Positions 36,978 through 47,405 are shown, counted from the stretch's first letter. The stretch is DNA of 64,000 bases from Streptomyces hokutonensis (GCF_000376565.1 NZ_BARG01000089.1:1-64000); one strand, 5' to 3'. Program-made: numbers and translations. Notes: a model not told the origin generated them from the letters alone.

Positions 36978-38545
36978 TTGGCCGCCTCCACCGAGGGCTT
37001 GGGATCCTTCTTGTGTACGTCGGACAGGGTCTGCTTGACCGACGGGTTCACGATGTCCGTGACCGGCTTCGGGTAGACGCCCAGGAAGATCAGCAGCACG
37101 ATCAGCGGGGCGACGACCAGGAGTTCACGCGGTCGCAGGTCCGGCATCGCGGCGACCTCGGGCTTCACCGGGCCGGTCATCGTCCGCTGGTAGAGGACGA
37201 GGGTGTAGAGCGCGGCGAGGACGATGCCGAAGGTGGCGATGATCCCGATGGCCGGGTAGCGCGTGAACGTGCCGACCAGGACCAGGAACTCACTCACGAA
37301 GGGCGCGAGTCCCGGCAGCGACAGGGTCGCGAGGCTGCCGATCAGGAAGGTGCCGGCGAGCACTGGGGCCACCTTCTGCACCCCTCCGTAGTCGGCGATC
37401 AGGCGCGAGCCGCGCCGCGAGATCAGGAAGCCGGCGACCAGCATCAACGCGGCCGTGGAAATGCCGTGGTTGACCATGTAGAGCGTCGCGCCGGACTGGC
37501 CCTGACTGGTCATCGCGAAGATGCCCAGGATGATGAACCCGAAGTGCGAGATCGACGCGTACGCCACCAGCCGCTTGATGTCCCGCTGGCCGACCGCGAG
37601 CAGCGCCCCGTAGATGATGCTGATCAGGGCGAGCACGAGGATGACGGGCGTCGCCCACTTGCTGGCCTCCGGGAAGAGCTGGAGGCAGAAGCGGAGCATC
37701 GCGAAGGTGCCCACCTTGTCGACGACCGCCGTGATGAGCACGGCCACCGGGGCGGTGGACTCCTGCATGGCGTTGGGCAGCCAGGTGTGCAGCGGCCACA
37801 GGGGCGCCTTCACCGCGAAGGCGAAGAAGAAGCCCAGGAACAGCCAGCGTTCGGTGTTGGTCGCCATGTGCAGCGTGCCGTTGGCCCGCGCCTGCGCGAT
37901 CTCCGCGAGCGAGAAGTTCCCGGCCACTACGTAGAGGCCGATCACGGCCGCCAGCATGATGAGTCCGCCGACCAGGTTGTAGAGCAGGAACTTGACGGCC
38001 GCGTACGACCGTTGGGTGGCCGCCGCCTCGTCGCCGTGCTCGTGGGCCCGGTCCCCGAAGCCGCCGATGAGGAAGTACATCGGGATCAGCATGGCTTCGA
38101 AGAAGATGTAGAAGAGGAAGACGTCGGTGGCCTCGAAGGAGATGATCACCATCGCCTCCACCGCAAGGATGAGGGCGAAGAAGCCCTGGGTGGGCCGCCA
38201 GCGCTTGCTGCCGGTCTCCAGGGGGTCGGCGTCGTGCCAGCCGGCCAGGATCACGAACGGGATCAGCAGGGCGGTGAGCGCGATGAGCGCGACCGCGATG
38301 CCGTCGACGCCCAGCTCGTAGCGGACTCCGAAGTCGGCGATCCAGGGGTGGGACTCGGTGAGTTGGTAGCGGTCGCCGCCCGGGTCGAAGCGCACCAGGA
38401 CGACGATGCCCAGCGCGAGCGTCGCCAGCGAGACGAACAGCGCCAGCCATTTCGCGGCGGTGCGCCGGGCGGCCGGGACGGCGGCCGTGGCCACCGCCCC
38501 GAGGGCCGGGAGCGCCGCCGTCGCTGTCAGGAGGGGAAAGGACAT
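36974..38545 (-). CDS. nuoM: NADH-quinone oxidoreductase subunit M
   Basis: A 523-residue proton-pumping antiporter-like subunit with the family segments VKAPLWPLHTWLPNAMQEST and YASISHFGFI. ATG at 38545 gives the usual length; the open frame that runs on upstream to 40387 is the shadow of nuoL, not a fusion. It follows nuoL by five bases and overlaps nuoN by four. Confidence 0.95.
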   Translation of the reverse strand: MSFPLLTATAALPALGAVATAAVPAARRTAAKWLALFVSLATLALGIVVLVRFDPGGDRYQLTESHPWIADFGVRYELGVDGIAVALIALTALLIPFVILAGWHDADPLETGSKRWRPTQGFFALILAVEAMVIISFEATDVFLFYIFFEAMLIPMYFLIGGFGDRAHEHGDEAAATQRSYAAVKFLLYNLVGGLIMLAAVIGLYVVAGNFSLAEIAQARANGTLHMATNTERWLFLGFFFAFAVKAPLWPLHTWLPNAMQESTAPVAVLITAVVDKVGTFAMLRFCLQLFPEASKWATPVILVLALISIIYGALLAVGQRDIKRLVAYASISHFGFIILGIFAMTSQGQSGATLYMVNHGISTAALMLVAGFLISRRGSRLIADYGGVQKVAPVLAGTFLIGSLATLSLPGLAPFVSEFLVLVGTFTRYPAIGIIATFGIVLAALYTLVLYQRTMTGPVKPEVAAMPDLRPRELLVVAPLIVLLIFLGVYPKPVTDIVNPSVKQTLSDVHKKDPKPSVEAAK

Positions 38546-38550
38546 CGGTA

Positions 38551-40446
38551 TCAGACCGCCCTCATCAGCAGGGTCGCGGCGACGAGGATGGCCGCACCGC
38601 CGAACATCGAGACCGCGTACGACCGCGCGTAGCCGTTCTGCAGCTTGCGCAGCCTTCCGGAGAGGCCGCCCATGGAGGCCGCCGTGCCGTTGACGACACC
38701 GTCGACCAGGGTGTGGTCGACGTAGACCAGGGAGCGGGTGAGGTGCTCGCCGCCGCGCACCAGGACGACGTGGTTGAAGTCGTCCTGGAGGAGGTCGCGG
38801 CGGGCGGCCCGGGTGAGCAGTGAACCGCGCGGGGCGACGGCCGGGACCGGACGGCGCCCGTACTGCGCCCAGGCGATCGCGACGCCGATGACGAGCACCA
38901 CCATGGTGGCCAGGGTGACCGTGAGGGCGCTGACCGGGGAGTTGCCCTCCTCGTGGCCGGTGACGGGCTCCAGCCAGTGCAGGAAGCGGTCGCCGATGCC
39001 GAAGATGCCGCCGGCGAAGACCGATCCGAAGGCCAGCACGATCATCGGGATCGTCATCGTCCTCGGGGACTCGTGCGGGTGCGGCTCGTGGCCGTTCTCG
39101 TCGGGCTGCCAGCGCTTCTCCCCGAAGAAGGTCATCAGCATCACGCGCGTCATGTAGAACGCCGTGATGGCCGCGCCCAGCAGGGCCGCGCCGCCGAGGA
39201 TCCAGCCCTCGGTGCCGCCCTTGGCGAAGGCCGCCTCGATGATCTTGTCCTTGGAGAAGAAGCCGGACAGGCCCGGGAAGCCGATGATGGCGAGGTAGCC
39301 GAGGCCGAAGGTGATGAAGGTGACCGGCATGTACTTCCTGAGGCCGCCGTACTTCCTCATGTCGACCTCGTCGTTCATGCCGTGCATGACCGAACCGGCG
39401 CCGAGGAAGAGCCCGGCCTTGAAGAAGCCGTGCGTCACCAGGTGCATGATCGCGAAGACGTAGCCGATGGGGCCGAGTCCGGCGGCGAGCACCATGTAGC
39501 CGATCTGCGACATCGTCGAGCCGGCGAGGGCCTTCTTGATGTCGTCCTTCGCGCAACCGACGATCGCACCGAAGAGGAGCGTGACGGCACCGACGACGGT
39601 GACCACCAACTGCGCGTCCGGTGCCGCGTTGAAGATCGCTCCGGAGCGGACGATCAGGTACACGCCGGCGGTCACCATGGTCGCCGCGTGGATGAGGGCC
39701 GAGACCGGGGTCGGGCCCTCCATCGCGTCGCCGAGCCAGGACTGCAGCGGCACCTGGGCGGACTTGCCGCAGGCGGCGAGCAGCAGCATCAGGGCGATGC
39801 CGGTGAGCTTGCCCTCGGAGGCGTCGCCGACGTGGCTGAGGACCGGCCCGAAGGCGAAGGTCCCGAACGTCGTGAACATCAGCATGATGGCGATGGACAG
39901 GCCCATGTCGCCGACCCGGTTGACCAGGAAGGCCTTCTTCGCGGCGGTGGCCGCGCTGGGCTTGTGCTGCCAGAAGCCGATCAGCAGGTAGGAGGCGAGC
40001 CCGACGCCTTCCCAACCGACGTACAGCAGCAGGTAGTTGTCGGCGAGGACGAGGATCAGCATCGCCGCGAGGAACAGGTTCAGATAGCCGAAGAAGCGGC
40101 GGCGGCGCTCGTCGTGCTCCATGTACCCGACCGAGTACAGGTGGATGAGCGAGCCGACACCGGTGATCAGCAGGACGAAGGTCATCGACAACTGGTCGAG
40201 GCGGAAGGTGACGTCCGCCTGGAAGCCCTCGACGGGGACCCAGGTCCACAGGTGCTGCATGAGCGTCCGGTGCTCGGCGTTCTTCCCCAGCAGGTCGGTG
40301 AAGAGGACGACACCGATCACGAAGGAGGCGGACGACAGGAGCGTGCCGATCCAGTGGCCGACGGCATCGAGCCGCCGGCCGCCGCACAGCAGTACGACCG
40401 CTCCGAGCAGAGGCGCCGCTACCAGCAGCGCAATCAGGTTCTCCAC
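38551..40446 (-). CDS. nuoL: NADH-quinone oxidoreductase subunit L
   Basis: A 631-residue antiporter-like subunit at the distal end of the membrane arm, with the long lateral helix expected at the C-terminus. Family segments such as KSAQVPLQSWLGDAMEGPTP and STMSQIGYM are present. Fourteen bases separate it from nuoK. Confidence 0.95.
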   Translation of the reverse strand: MENLIALLVAAPLLGAVVLLCGGRRLDAVGHWIGTLLSSASFVIGVVLFTDLLGKNAEHRTLMQHLWTWVPVEGFQADVTFRLDQLSMTFVLLITGVGSLIHLYSVGYMEHDERRRRFFGYLNLFLAAMLILVLADNYLLLYVGWEGVGLASYLLIGFWQHKPSAATAAKKAFLVNRVGDMGLSIAIMLMFTTFGTFAFGPVLSHVGDASEGKLTGIALMLLLAACGKSAQVPLQSWLGDAMEGPTPVSALIHAATMVTAGVYLIVRSGAIFNAAPDAQLVVTVVGAVTLLFGAIVGCAKDDIKKALAGSTMSQIGYMVLAAGLGPIGYVFAIMHLVTHGFFKAGLFLGAGSVMHGMNDEVDMRKYGGLRKYMPVTFITFGLGYLAIIGFPGLSGFFSKDKIIEAAFAKGGTEGWILGGAALLGAAITAFYMTRVMLMTFFGEKRWQPDENGHEPHPHESPRTMTIPMIVLAFGSVFAGGIFGIGDRFLHWLEPVTGHEEGNSPVSALTVTLATMVVLVIGVAIAWAQYGRRPVPAVAPRGSLLTRAARRDLLQDDFNHVVLVRGGEHLTRSLVYVDHTLVDGVVNGTAASMGGLSGRLRKLQNGYARSYAVSMFGGAAILVAATLLMRAV

Positions 40447-40460
40447 GATTCAGCGACCCC

Positions 40461-40760
40461 TCAGAGCTTCATCAGGCTGGCGTCGTCGACCGAGGCCGAG
40501 TGGCGGGAACGGAACAGCGACACGATGATCGCGAGCCCGACCACGACCTCCGCGGCGGCGACGACCATCGTGAAGAAGGCGATGACCTGACCGTCGAGGT
40601 TGCCGTGCATCCGGGAGAAGGTGACGAACGCGAGGTTGCAGGCGTTGAGCATCAGCTCGACGCACATGAAGACGACGATCGCGTTGCGCCTGATCAGTAC
40701 GCCGGTGGCGCCGATCGTGAACAACAGGGCGGAGAGATAGAGGTAGTTGACGGGGTTCAC
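40461..40760 (-). CDS. nuoK: NADH-quinone oxidoreductase subunit K
   Basis: A 99-residue three-helix subunit. Conserved glutamates of the proton path lie in CVELMLNACNL and in the third helix (AAAEVVVGLAI). Start overlaps the nuoJ stop by four bases. Confidence 0.95.
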   Translation of the reverse strand: MNPVNYLYLSALLFTIGATGVLIRRNAIVVFMCVELMLNACNLAFVTFSRMHGNLDGQVIAFFTMVVAAAEVVVGLAIIVSLFRSRHSASVDDASLMKL

Positions 40761-41602
40761 TTCGACGCCTCCTCGGTCCGCTTGAGGTTCGCCGGTTCGA
40801 TCGCGGTCCGCTCCAGACGCTCCTCGGCGCGCTGCTCCAGGGCCCGCAGATCGTTGAGCGCCTCGCTGGACACGTCACGGATCTGACCGCGGTCGCGGAG
40901 CGTCTTGCTGACCGTGAGCTCGGACGGGGTGCCGTCGGGCAGCAGGCCCTGGACGTCCACCGCGTTGTGCCGGGCGTAGACGCCGGGGGCCGGGAGCGGC
41001 GGGACGTGCTTGCCCTCGCGGACGCGCTGCTCGGACAGCTCGCGCTGGGTCTTGGGCCGCTCGGTGCGCTCGCGGTGGGTGAGCACCATGGCGCCGACGG
41101 CGGCCGTGATCAGCAGGGCGCCGGTGATTTCGAAGGCGAACACGTACTTGGTGAAGATGAGGGCGGCCAGGCCCTGCACATTGCCGTTCGCGTTGGCCGT
41201 GCTCAGGCCGTCGAACTGGCTGAGGGATGCGTTGCCGATGCCCGCGACCAGCAGGATGCCGAAGCCGAGCCCGCAGAGAAGGGCCAGCCAGCGCTGGCCC
41301 TTGATGGTCTCCGTCAGGGAGTCGGCGGCCGTGACGCCGACCAGCATCACCACGAAGAGGAACAGCATCATGATCGCGCCGGTGTAGACGACGATCTGGA
41401 CGACGCCCAGGAAGTAGGCGCCGTTGGCGAGGTAGAACACCGCCAGGATGATCATGGTCCCGGCGAGGGAGAGGGCGCTGTGCACGGCCCTCTTCATGAG
41501 GATGGTGGACAGGGCGCCGATCACCGCGACCGTGCCGAGGACCCAGAACTGGAAGGCCTCGCCGGTGGAGGTGGAGTAGGCGGCGGCGAGCTGGGGGCTC
41601 AT
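40757..41602 (-). CDS. nuoJ: NADH-quinone oxidoreductase subunit J
   Basis: A 281-residue membrane subunit with five helices in the first 180 residues (VVYTGAIMMLFLFVVMLVG is the conserved segment). A charged cytoplasmic tail of about 100 residues follows, common in actinobacteria and absent from the E. coli protein. ATG at 41602 overlaps the nuoI stop by four bases; the longer frame upstream is a shadow of nuoI. Confidence 0.93.
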   Translation of the reverse strand: MSPQLAAAYSTSTGEAFQFWVLGTVAVIGALSTILMKRAVHSALSLAGTMIILAVFYLANGAYFLGVVQIVVYTGAIMMLFLFVVMLVGVTAADSLTETIKGQRWLALLCGLGFGILLVAGIGNASLSQFDGLSTANANGNVQGLAALIFTKYVFAFEITGALLITAAVGAMVLTHRERTERPKTQRELSEQRVREGKHVPPLPAPGVYARHNAVDVQGLLPDGTPSELTVSKTLRDRGQIRDVSSEALNDLRALEQRAEERLERTAIEPANLKRTEEASK

Positions 41603-42201
41603 GCTTCCACCCCCTCCTCCTCGGGCTTCTCGCCCTTGGAGACGGCCACTTGGGGCACCGTGCCGGGTGCGGCCTCCGTCACCAGGCCCCGGTAGTAGTC
41701 CTGTTCGGTCATCCCCGGGTAGATGGCGTGCGGGCTGTCGACCATGGTGTCCTCGAGGCCGGCCAGCAGCTGTTCCTTGGTGTAGATGAGGTTGGCGCGG
41801 CTGCTGTCCGCCAGTTCGAACTCGTTGGTCATCGTCAACGCGCGCGTGGGGCACGCCTCGATGCACAGGCCGCACAGGATGCAGCGGGCGTAGTTGATCT
41901 GGTAGACGCGGCCGTACCGCTCGCCCGGCGAGTAGCGCTCCTCGTCGGTGTTGTCGGCGCCCTCCACGTAGATGGCGTCGGCGGGGCAGGCCCAGGCGCA
42001 CAGCTCGCAGCCGACACACTTCTCCAGGCCGTCCGGATGGCGGTTGAGCTGGTGCCGTCCGTGGAACCGGGGGGCTGTGGTCTTCTGCTGCTCCGGGTAC
42101 TGCTCGGTCAGCCGCTTCTTGAACATGGCCTTGAAGGTCACGCCGAAGCCGGCCACGGGGTTCTGGAAACCGGGTGTGGTCTCCTTGGGCTCCTCAGCCA
42201 T
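41599..42201 (-). CDS. nuoI: NADH-quinone oxidoreductase subunit I
   Basis: A 200-residue ferredoxin-like subunit carrying clusters N6a and N6b: Cys62, 65, 68, 72 and Cys107, 110, 113, 117. ATG at 42201 has a strong AAAGGAGG site; the longer frame starting at 42261 lies inside nuoH coding sequence and is less likely. It passes electrons from NuoG to NuoB. Confidence 0.94.
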   Translation of the reverse strand: MAEEPKETTPGFQNPVAGFGVTFKAMFKKRLTEQYPEQQKTTAPRFHGRHQLNRHPDGLEKCVGCELCAWACPADAIYVEGADNTDEERYSPGERYGRVYQINYARCILCGLCIEACPTRALTMTNEFELADSSRANLIYTKEQLLAGLEDTMVDSPHAIYPGMTEQDYYRGLVTEAAPGTVPQVAVSKGEKPEEEGVEA

Positions 42202-43561
42202 CGGACGCCTCCTTTCCATCCAGAGATCCGTCACTGCCAGTATCCGAGCCACCACTGACAATCAGCTCCCGCTCGCGTCGCGAGGGGCGCCGAGGCACCG
42301 GCGGCAACTCCTGTCCCGGCAGCGGCGGTACGGGGAATCCGCCCGCCATCGCGTCGAACCCGGCGGGTTCCTCGGCCAGTTGCGCGTCCTCCTTGGCCTT
42401 CTGGCGGAACATGTCCGCGATGAAGGACAGCAGGAGCAGAGCGAGCACACCGCCGACGATGTAGAGGGTGATGTCGGCGAAGTCGTAGTTCTGGTTCCTG
42501 AGGGTCCGTACGGTCGCGACGAGCATCAGCCAGACCACGGAGACCGGGATGAGGACCTTCCAGCCGAGCTTCATCAACTGGTCGTACCGCACGCGCGGGA
42601 GGGTGCCGCGGAGCCAGATGAAGAAGAACAGCAGCAGCTGGACCTTGACGACGAACCAGAGCATCGGCCACCAGCCGTGGTTCGCGCCCTCCCAGAAGGA
42701 GCTGATCGGCCACGGGGCCCGCCAGCCGCCCAGGAAGAGCGTGGTCGACACCGCGGAGACCGTCACCATGTTCACGTACTCGGCGAGCATGAAGAGCGCG
42801 AACTTGATGGACGAGTACTCGGTGTTGAAGCCGCCGACCAGGTCGCCCTCGGACTCCGGCATGTCGAAGGGGGCGCGGTTGGTCTCGCCGACCATCGTGA
42901 TGACGTAGATGATGAAGGAGACCGGCAGCAGGATGATGTACCAGCGGTCGTGCTGTTGTTCAACGATCGTCGACGTGGACATCGACCCGGAGTAGAGGAA
43001 CACCGAGGCGAACGCGGCGCCCATGGCGATCTCGTAGGAGATCATCTGCGCGCAGGAGCGCAGGCCGCCCAGGAGCGGGTAGGTGGAGCCGGAGCTCCAG
43101 CCCGCCAGGACGATGCCGTAGATGCCGACCGAGGCGACCGCGAGGATGTAGAGCATCGCGATCGGCAGGTCGGTGAGCTGCATCGTGGTGCGGTGGCCGA
43201 AGATCGACACCTCGTTGTCGGCCGGCCCGAAGGGGATGACCGCGATCGCCATGAAGGCCGGGATGGCCGCGACGACCGGCGCGAGGATGTAGATCACCTT
43301 GTCGGCGCGCTTGACGATGAGGTCTTCCTTGAGCATCAGCTTCACGCCGTCGGCGAGCGACTGGAGCATGCCCCAGGGGCCGTGCCGGTTGGGGCCGATG
43401 CGCAGCTGCATCCAGGCGACGACCTTGCGTTCCCAGACGATCGAGAACAGCACGGTGATCATCAGGAAGGCGAAGCAGAACACCGCCTTGACGACGACCA
43501 GCCACCAGGGGTCGCGGCCGAACATCGAGAGGTCTTCCGCGGCGAGGTACAGATTGCTCAT
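42194..43561 (-). CDS. nuoH: NADH-quinone oxidoreductase subunit H
   Basis: A 455-residue membrane subunit that forms the quinone-entry channel, with about eight helices and the conserved loop NRAPFDMPESEGDLVGGFN. The C-terminal 70 residues are a charged, proline-containing extension beyond the usual 330-residue core. It overlaps nuoI by eight bases and nuoG by four. Confidence 0.95.
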   Translation of the reverse strand: MSNLYLAAEDLSMFGRDPWWLVVVKAVFCFAFLMITVLFSIVWERKVVAWMQLRIGPNRHGPWGMLQSLADGVKLMLKEDLIVKRADKVIYILAPVVAAIPAFMAIAVIPFGPADNEVSIFGHRTTMQLTDLPIAMLYILAVASVGIYGIVLAGWSSGSTYPLLGGLRSCAQMISYEIAMGAAFASVFLYSGSMSTSTIVEQQHDRWYIILLPVSFIIYVITMVGETNRAPFDMPESEGDLVGGFNTEYSSIKFALFMLAEYVNMVTVSAVSTTLFLGGWRAPWPISSFWEGANHGWWPMLWFVVKVQLLLFFFIWLRGTLPRVRYDQLMKLGWKVLIPVSVVWLMLVATVRTLRNQNYDFADITLYIVGGVLALLLLSFIADMFRQKAKEDAQLAEEPAGFDAMAGGFPVPPLPGQELPPVPRRPSRRERELIVSGGSDTGSDGSLDGKEASDG

Positions 43562-46062
43562 GCCTCCACCTCCTTGGGGGCCTCGCCCGCGAGCGTGGCC
43601 GGGCCGATGCGGACGAGTGCGCCGGGCAGCGCCCCGGTGTCGGAGGCGACGCCCCCGCCGGTGGAGTTCAGCGGGAGCCAGACCACGCGGTCGGGCATCT
43701 CCGTGATCAGCAGCGGGAGTTCGACGGTTCCGGAGGCGCCGGTCACGGCGAGGGTGTCGCCGTCCTTGACGCCCGCCTCGGCGGCGGTTGCGGCCGACAC
43801 GCGCGCGTGGGCGGCGTGCCGGGTGCCGGCGAGGGCTTCGTCGCCCTCCTGGAGGGCACCCTGGTCGAGCAGCAGCCGGTGCCCGGCGAGCACGGCCTCC
43901 CCGGCGGCGGGCCGGGGCAGTACGCCCGCGGTCTCCAGCGGTTCGGTGGCCCGCGGTCCGTCCCAGGCACCGAGCCGGTCCAACTCCGCGCGCGTGGTGC
44001 GCAGATCGGGCAGTCCCAGGTGGACGTCCATGGCGTCGGCCAGCATGTGCAGGACGCGCGCGTCGGTGGGGGCGAGGGTGCGGGTCATCTGGTCGGGCTT
44101 GAGCGCGGCGTCGAAGAAGCGCACCCTGCCCTCCCAGTTGAGGAAGGCGCCCGCCTTCTCGGCGACCGCCGCGACCGGGAGAACGACATCCGCGTGTTCG
44201 GTGATCTCGCTGGGCCGCAGTTCGAGCGAGACCACGAAGCCGACCTCGTCGAGTGCCGCACGCGTGCGTGCCGGATCGGGCAGGTCGCCCGGCTCCACAC
44301 CGGCGACGAGCAGCGCCCGCAGTTCACCGCCGGCGGCGGCCTCGACGATCTGGCCGGCGTCGCGGCCGTAGCGGTGCGGGAGTTCGGCGACACCCCAGGC
44401 GGCGGCGACCTCCTCACGCGCGCGTGGATCGGTCGCCGGGCGTCCGCCCGGCAGCAGCGACGGCAGCGCCCCCGCCTCGATCGCGCCGCGCTCCCCGGCC
44501 CGGCGTGGAATCCACACCAGCCGGGCACCGGTCGCGGACGCGGCCCGTACGGCGGCGGTGAGGCCCCCGGCGACGGCGGCCAGCCGCTCTCCTACGACGA
44601 TGACCGCGCCCTCGGTGCGCAGCGCCTCGGAGGCGCGGGCTCCGTCGTCCTCCAGGCCGACCCCGCTCGCGAGCGCGTCCAGCCACTCGGTCTCGGTGCC
44701 GGGAGCGGCCGGCAGCAGCGTGCCGCCCGCCTTCTCCAGCCCGCGCGTGGCGAACGTGGCCAGCGAGAACACCCGCTGCCCATGTGTGCGCGAGGCCTTG
44801 CGCAGCCGCAGGAAGACGCCGGGCGCCTCCTCCTCGGACTCGAACCCGACCAGCAGGACGGCGGGCGCCTTCTCCAGGGAGGTGTACGTGACGCCGTTGC
44901 CGTCGAGGTCCCGGCCGCGGCCCGCGACCCGGGCGGCCAGGAAGTCGGCCTCCTCGCTGCTGTGCACGCGCGCGCGGAAGTCGATGTCGTTCGTGTCGAG
45001 CGCCACGCGCGCGAACTTGCTGTACGCGTAGGCGTCCTCGATGGTGAGCCGGCCGCCGGTCAGGACACCGGTGCGGCCCCGCGAGGCGAGCAGTCCCTGG
45101 GCGGCGATCTGCAGCGCCTCCGGCCAGGAGGCGGGGACGAGTTCGCCCTCGGGGTTGCGGATCAGCGGCGTCTCCAGCCGGTCGCGCTGCTGCGCGTACC
45201 GGAAGGCGAAGCGCCCCTTGTCGCAGATCCACTCCTCGTTGACCTCGGGGTCCACGGCCGCCAGGCGCCGCATGACCTTGCCGCGACGGTGGTCGGTGCG
45301 GGTCGCGCAGCCCCCGGAGCAGTGCTCGCACACGGAGGGTGTGGAGACCAGGTCGAAGGGGCGGGAGCGGAATCGGTACGCCGCCGAGGTCAGAGCGCCC
45401 ACCGGGCAGATCTGGATGGTGTTCCCGGAGAAGTACGACTCGAAGGGGTCGCCCTCACCGGTGCCGACCTGTTGCAGCGCGCCGCGCTCCAGCAGCTCGA
45501 TCATCGGGTCGCCCGCGATCTGGTTGGAGAACCGGGTGCAGCGCGCGCACAGCACGCACCGCTCGCGGTCCAGCAGCACCTGGGTGGAGATCGGGACGGG
45601 CTTCTCGTAGGTCCGCTTCCTGCCTTCGAAGCGGGAGTCCGCCTGGCCGTGCGACATCGCCTGGTTCTGCAGGGGGCACTCGCCGCCCTTGTCGCAGACC
45701 GGGCAGTCCAGCGGGTGGTTGATGAGGAGCAGTTCCATCACACCGTGCTGGGCCTTCTCGGCCACGGGCGAGCTGAGCTGGGTCTTGACGACCATGCCGT
45801 CCGTGCACGTGATCGTGCAGGACGCCATCGGTTTGCGCTGGCCCTCGACCTCGACGATGCACTGACGGCAGGCGCCGGCCGGATCGAGGAGAGGGTGGTC
45901 GCAGAACCGGGGGATCTCGATGCCGAGTTGCTCGGCGGCGCGGATGACCAGGGTGCCCTTGGGCACACTGATCTCGGCGCCGTCGATCGTCAGCGAGACG
46001 AGATCTTCCGGCGGGACCGCCGCCTCCCCTCCACCGGAGGGAGCGCTCGTGGTCACCGTCAT
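43558..46062 (-). CDS. nuoG: NADH-quinone oxidoreductase subunit G
   Basis: An 834-residue peripheral-arm subunit. The N-terminal [2Fe-2S] domain (CDHPLLDPAGACRQC) is followed by the His/Cys cluster N5 and the cysteines of N4 (CPVCDKGGECPLQ, RCVLCARC). A third ferredoxin-type set, CEHCSGGC, leads into a molybdopterin-oxidoreductase-like domain, which has no cofactor role in complex I. ATG at 46062 overlaps the nuoF stop by four bases. Confidence 0.95.
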   Translation of the reverse strand: MTVTTSAPSGGGEAAVPPEDLVSLTIDGAEISVPKGTLVIRAAEQLGIEIPRFCDHPLLDPAGACRQCIVEVEGQRKPMASCTITCTDGMVVKTQLSSPVAEKAQHGVMELLLINHPLDCPVCDKGGECPLQNQAMSHGQADSRFEGRKRTYEKPVPISTQVLLDRERCVLCARCTRFSNQIAGDPMIELLERGALQQVGTGEGDPFESYFSGNTIQICPVGALTSAAYRFRSRPFDLVSTPSVCEHCSGGCATRTDHRRGKVMRRLAAVDPEVNEEWICDKGRFAFRYAQQRDRLETPLIRNPEGELVPASWPEALQIAAQGLLASRGRTGVLTGGRLTIEDAYAYSKFARVALDTNDIDFRARVHSSEEADFLAARVAGRGRDLDGNGVTYTSLEKAPAVLLVGFESEEEAPGVFLRLRKASRTHGQRVFSLATFATRGLEKAGGTLLPAAPGTETEWLDALASGVGLEDDGARASEALRTEGAVIVVGERLAAVAGGLTAAVRAASATGARLVWIPRRAGERGAIEAGALPSLLPGGRPATDPRAREEVAAAWGVAELPHRYGRDAGQIVEAAAGGELRALLVAGVEPGDLPDPARTRAALDEVGFVVSLELRPSEITEHADVVLPVAAVAEKAGAFLNWEGRVRFFDAALKPDQMTRTLAPTDARVLHMLADAMDVHLGLPDLRTTRAELDRLGAWDGPRATEPLETAGVLPRPAAGEAVLAGHRLLLDQGALQEGDEALAGTRHAAHARVSAATAAEAGVKDGDTLAVTGASGTVELPLLITEMPDRVVWLPLNSTGGGVASDTGALPGALVRIGPATLAGEAPKEVEA

Positions 46063-47405
46063 GCGTTCACCTCCGTGCGGTCGGCCCAGGCCGTGGACTT
46101 GGCCGGGTCGAAGGGGCAGCCCCGGCCCGTGATGTGCTGCTCGTACTCCTCGCGGAAGTACTTGAGCGAGGAGAAGATCGGCGAGGCGGCGCCGTCGCCG
46201 AGGGCGCAGAAGGACTTGCCGTTGATGTTGTCGGCGATGTCGTTCAGCTTGTCGAGGTCGGACATCGCGCCCTTGCCGGCCTCGATGTCGCGCAGCAACT
46301 GCACGAGCCAGTACGTCCCTTCGCGGCACGGTGTGCACTTGCCGCAGGACTCGTGGGCGTAGAACTCGGTCCAGCGGGTGACGGCACGCACGACGCAGGT
46401 CGTCTCGTCGAAGCACTGCAGAGCTTTTGTGCCGAGCATGGAACCCGCGGCACCCACTCCTTCGTAATCAAGAGGGACGTCGAGGTGCTCGTCGGTGAAC
46501 ATCGGCGTGGAGGACCCGCCCGGCGTCCAGAACTTGAGGCGGTGCCCGGCGCGCATCCCGCCGCTCATGTCGAGCAGTTGGCGGAGTGTGATGCCGAGCG
46601 GCGCCTCGTACTGACCGGGGCTGGTGACATGGCCGCTGAGCGAGTAGAGCGTGAAGCCCGGAGACTTCTCGCTGCCCATCGACCTGAACCATTCCTTGCC
46701 TTTTTGCAGAATCGCGGGAACTGACGCGATCGACTCAACGTTATTCACGACAGTCGGGCACGCATAGAGGCCCGCGACGGCGGGGAAAGGGGGACGGAGC
46801 CGCGGTTGACCACGGCGGCCTTCGAGCGAGTCGAGCAGTGCGGTCTCCTCACCGCAGATGTACGCGCCGGCGCCCGCGTGCACGGTGAGCTGCAGGTCCA
46901 GGCCACTGCCCAGGATGTTCTCGCCGAGGTAACCCGCCGCGTAGGCCTCACGCACGGCCTCGTGCAACCGCCGCAATACGGGGACGACTTCACCACGCAG
47001 ATAGATGAAGGCATGCGAAGACCTGATGGCGTAACACGCGATGACAATGCCCTCGATGAGGCTGTGCGGGTTCGCGAAGAGGAGCGGGATGTCCTTACAG
47101 GTTCCGGGCTCCGACTCGTCGGCGTTGACAACTAGATAGTGTGGTTTTCCATCCCCTTGGGGAATGAATTGCCATTTCATTCCGGTCGGGAAGCCGGCGC
47201 CACCGCGACCGCGCAGACCGGAGTCCTTCACATAGGCGATGAGGTCGTCCGGCGACATCGCGAGCGCCTTGCGGAGCCCCTCGTATCCCTCGTGCCTTCG
47301 GTACGTGTCCAGAGTCCAGGACTCGTCCTCGTCCCAGAAGGCCGACAGCACGGGTGCGAGCAGCTTCTCGGGGCTGTGGTCTTTCAGTTCGGGTGCCAAG
47401 GTCAT
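46059..47405 (-). CDS. nuoF: NADH-quinone oxidoreductase subunit F
   Basis: A 448-residue NADH- and FMN-binding subunit. The glycine-rich NADH site GRGGAGFPTG is at 66-75 and the N3 cluster cysteines are in SCGKCTPCREG near the C-terminus. It takes hydride from NADH and feeds the iron-sulfur chain. Start and nuoE stop overlap by one base (TGATG). Confidence 0.95.
   Translation of the reverse strand: MTLAPELKDHSPEKLLAPVLSAFWDEDESWTLDTYRRHEGYEGLRKALAMSPDDLIAYVKDSGLRGRGGAGFPTGMKWQFIPQGDGKPHYLVVNADESEPGTCKDIPLLFANPHSLIEGIVIACYAIRSSHAFIYLRGEVVPVLRRLHEAVREAYAAGYLGENILGSGLDLQLTVHAGAGAYICGEETALLDSLEGRRGQPRLRPPFPAVAGLYACPTVVNNVESIASVPAILQKGKEWFRSMGSEKSPGFTLYSLSGHVTSPGQYEAPLGITLRQLLDMSGGMRAGHRLKFWTPGGSSTPMFTDEHLDVPLDYEGVGAAGSMLGTKALQCFDETTCVVRAVTRWTEFYAHESCGKCTPCREGTYWLVQLLRDIEAGKGAMSDLDKLNDIADNINGKSFCALGDGAASPIFSSLKYFREEYEQHITGRGCPFDPAKSTAWADRTEVNA

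Noticed and set aside
36974..40387. Apparent 1137-codon nuoL-nuoM fusion frame
   Set aside because: The upstream part is out of frame with nuoL and reads as basic low-complexity sequence; nuoM has a normal start at 38545.
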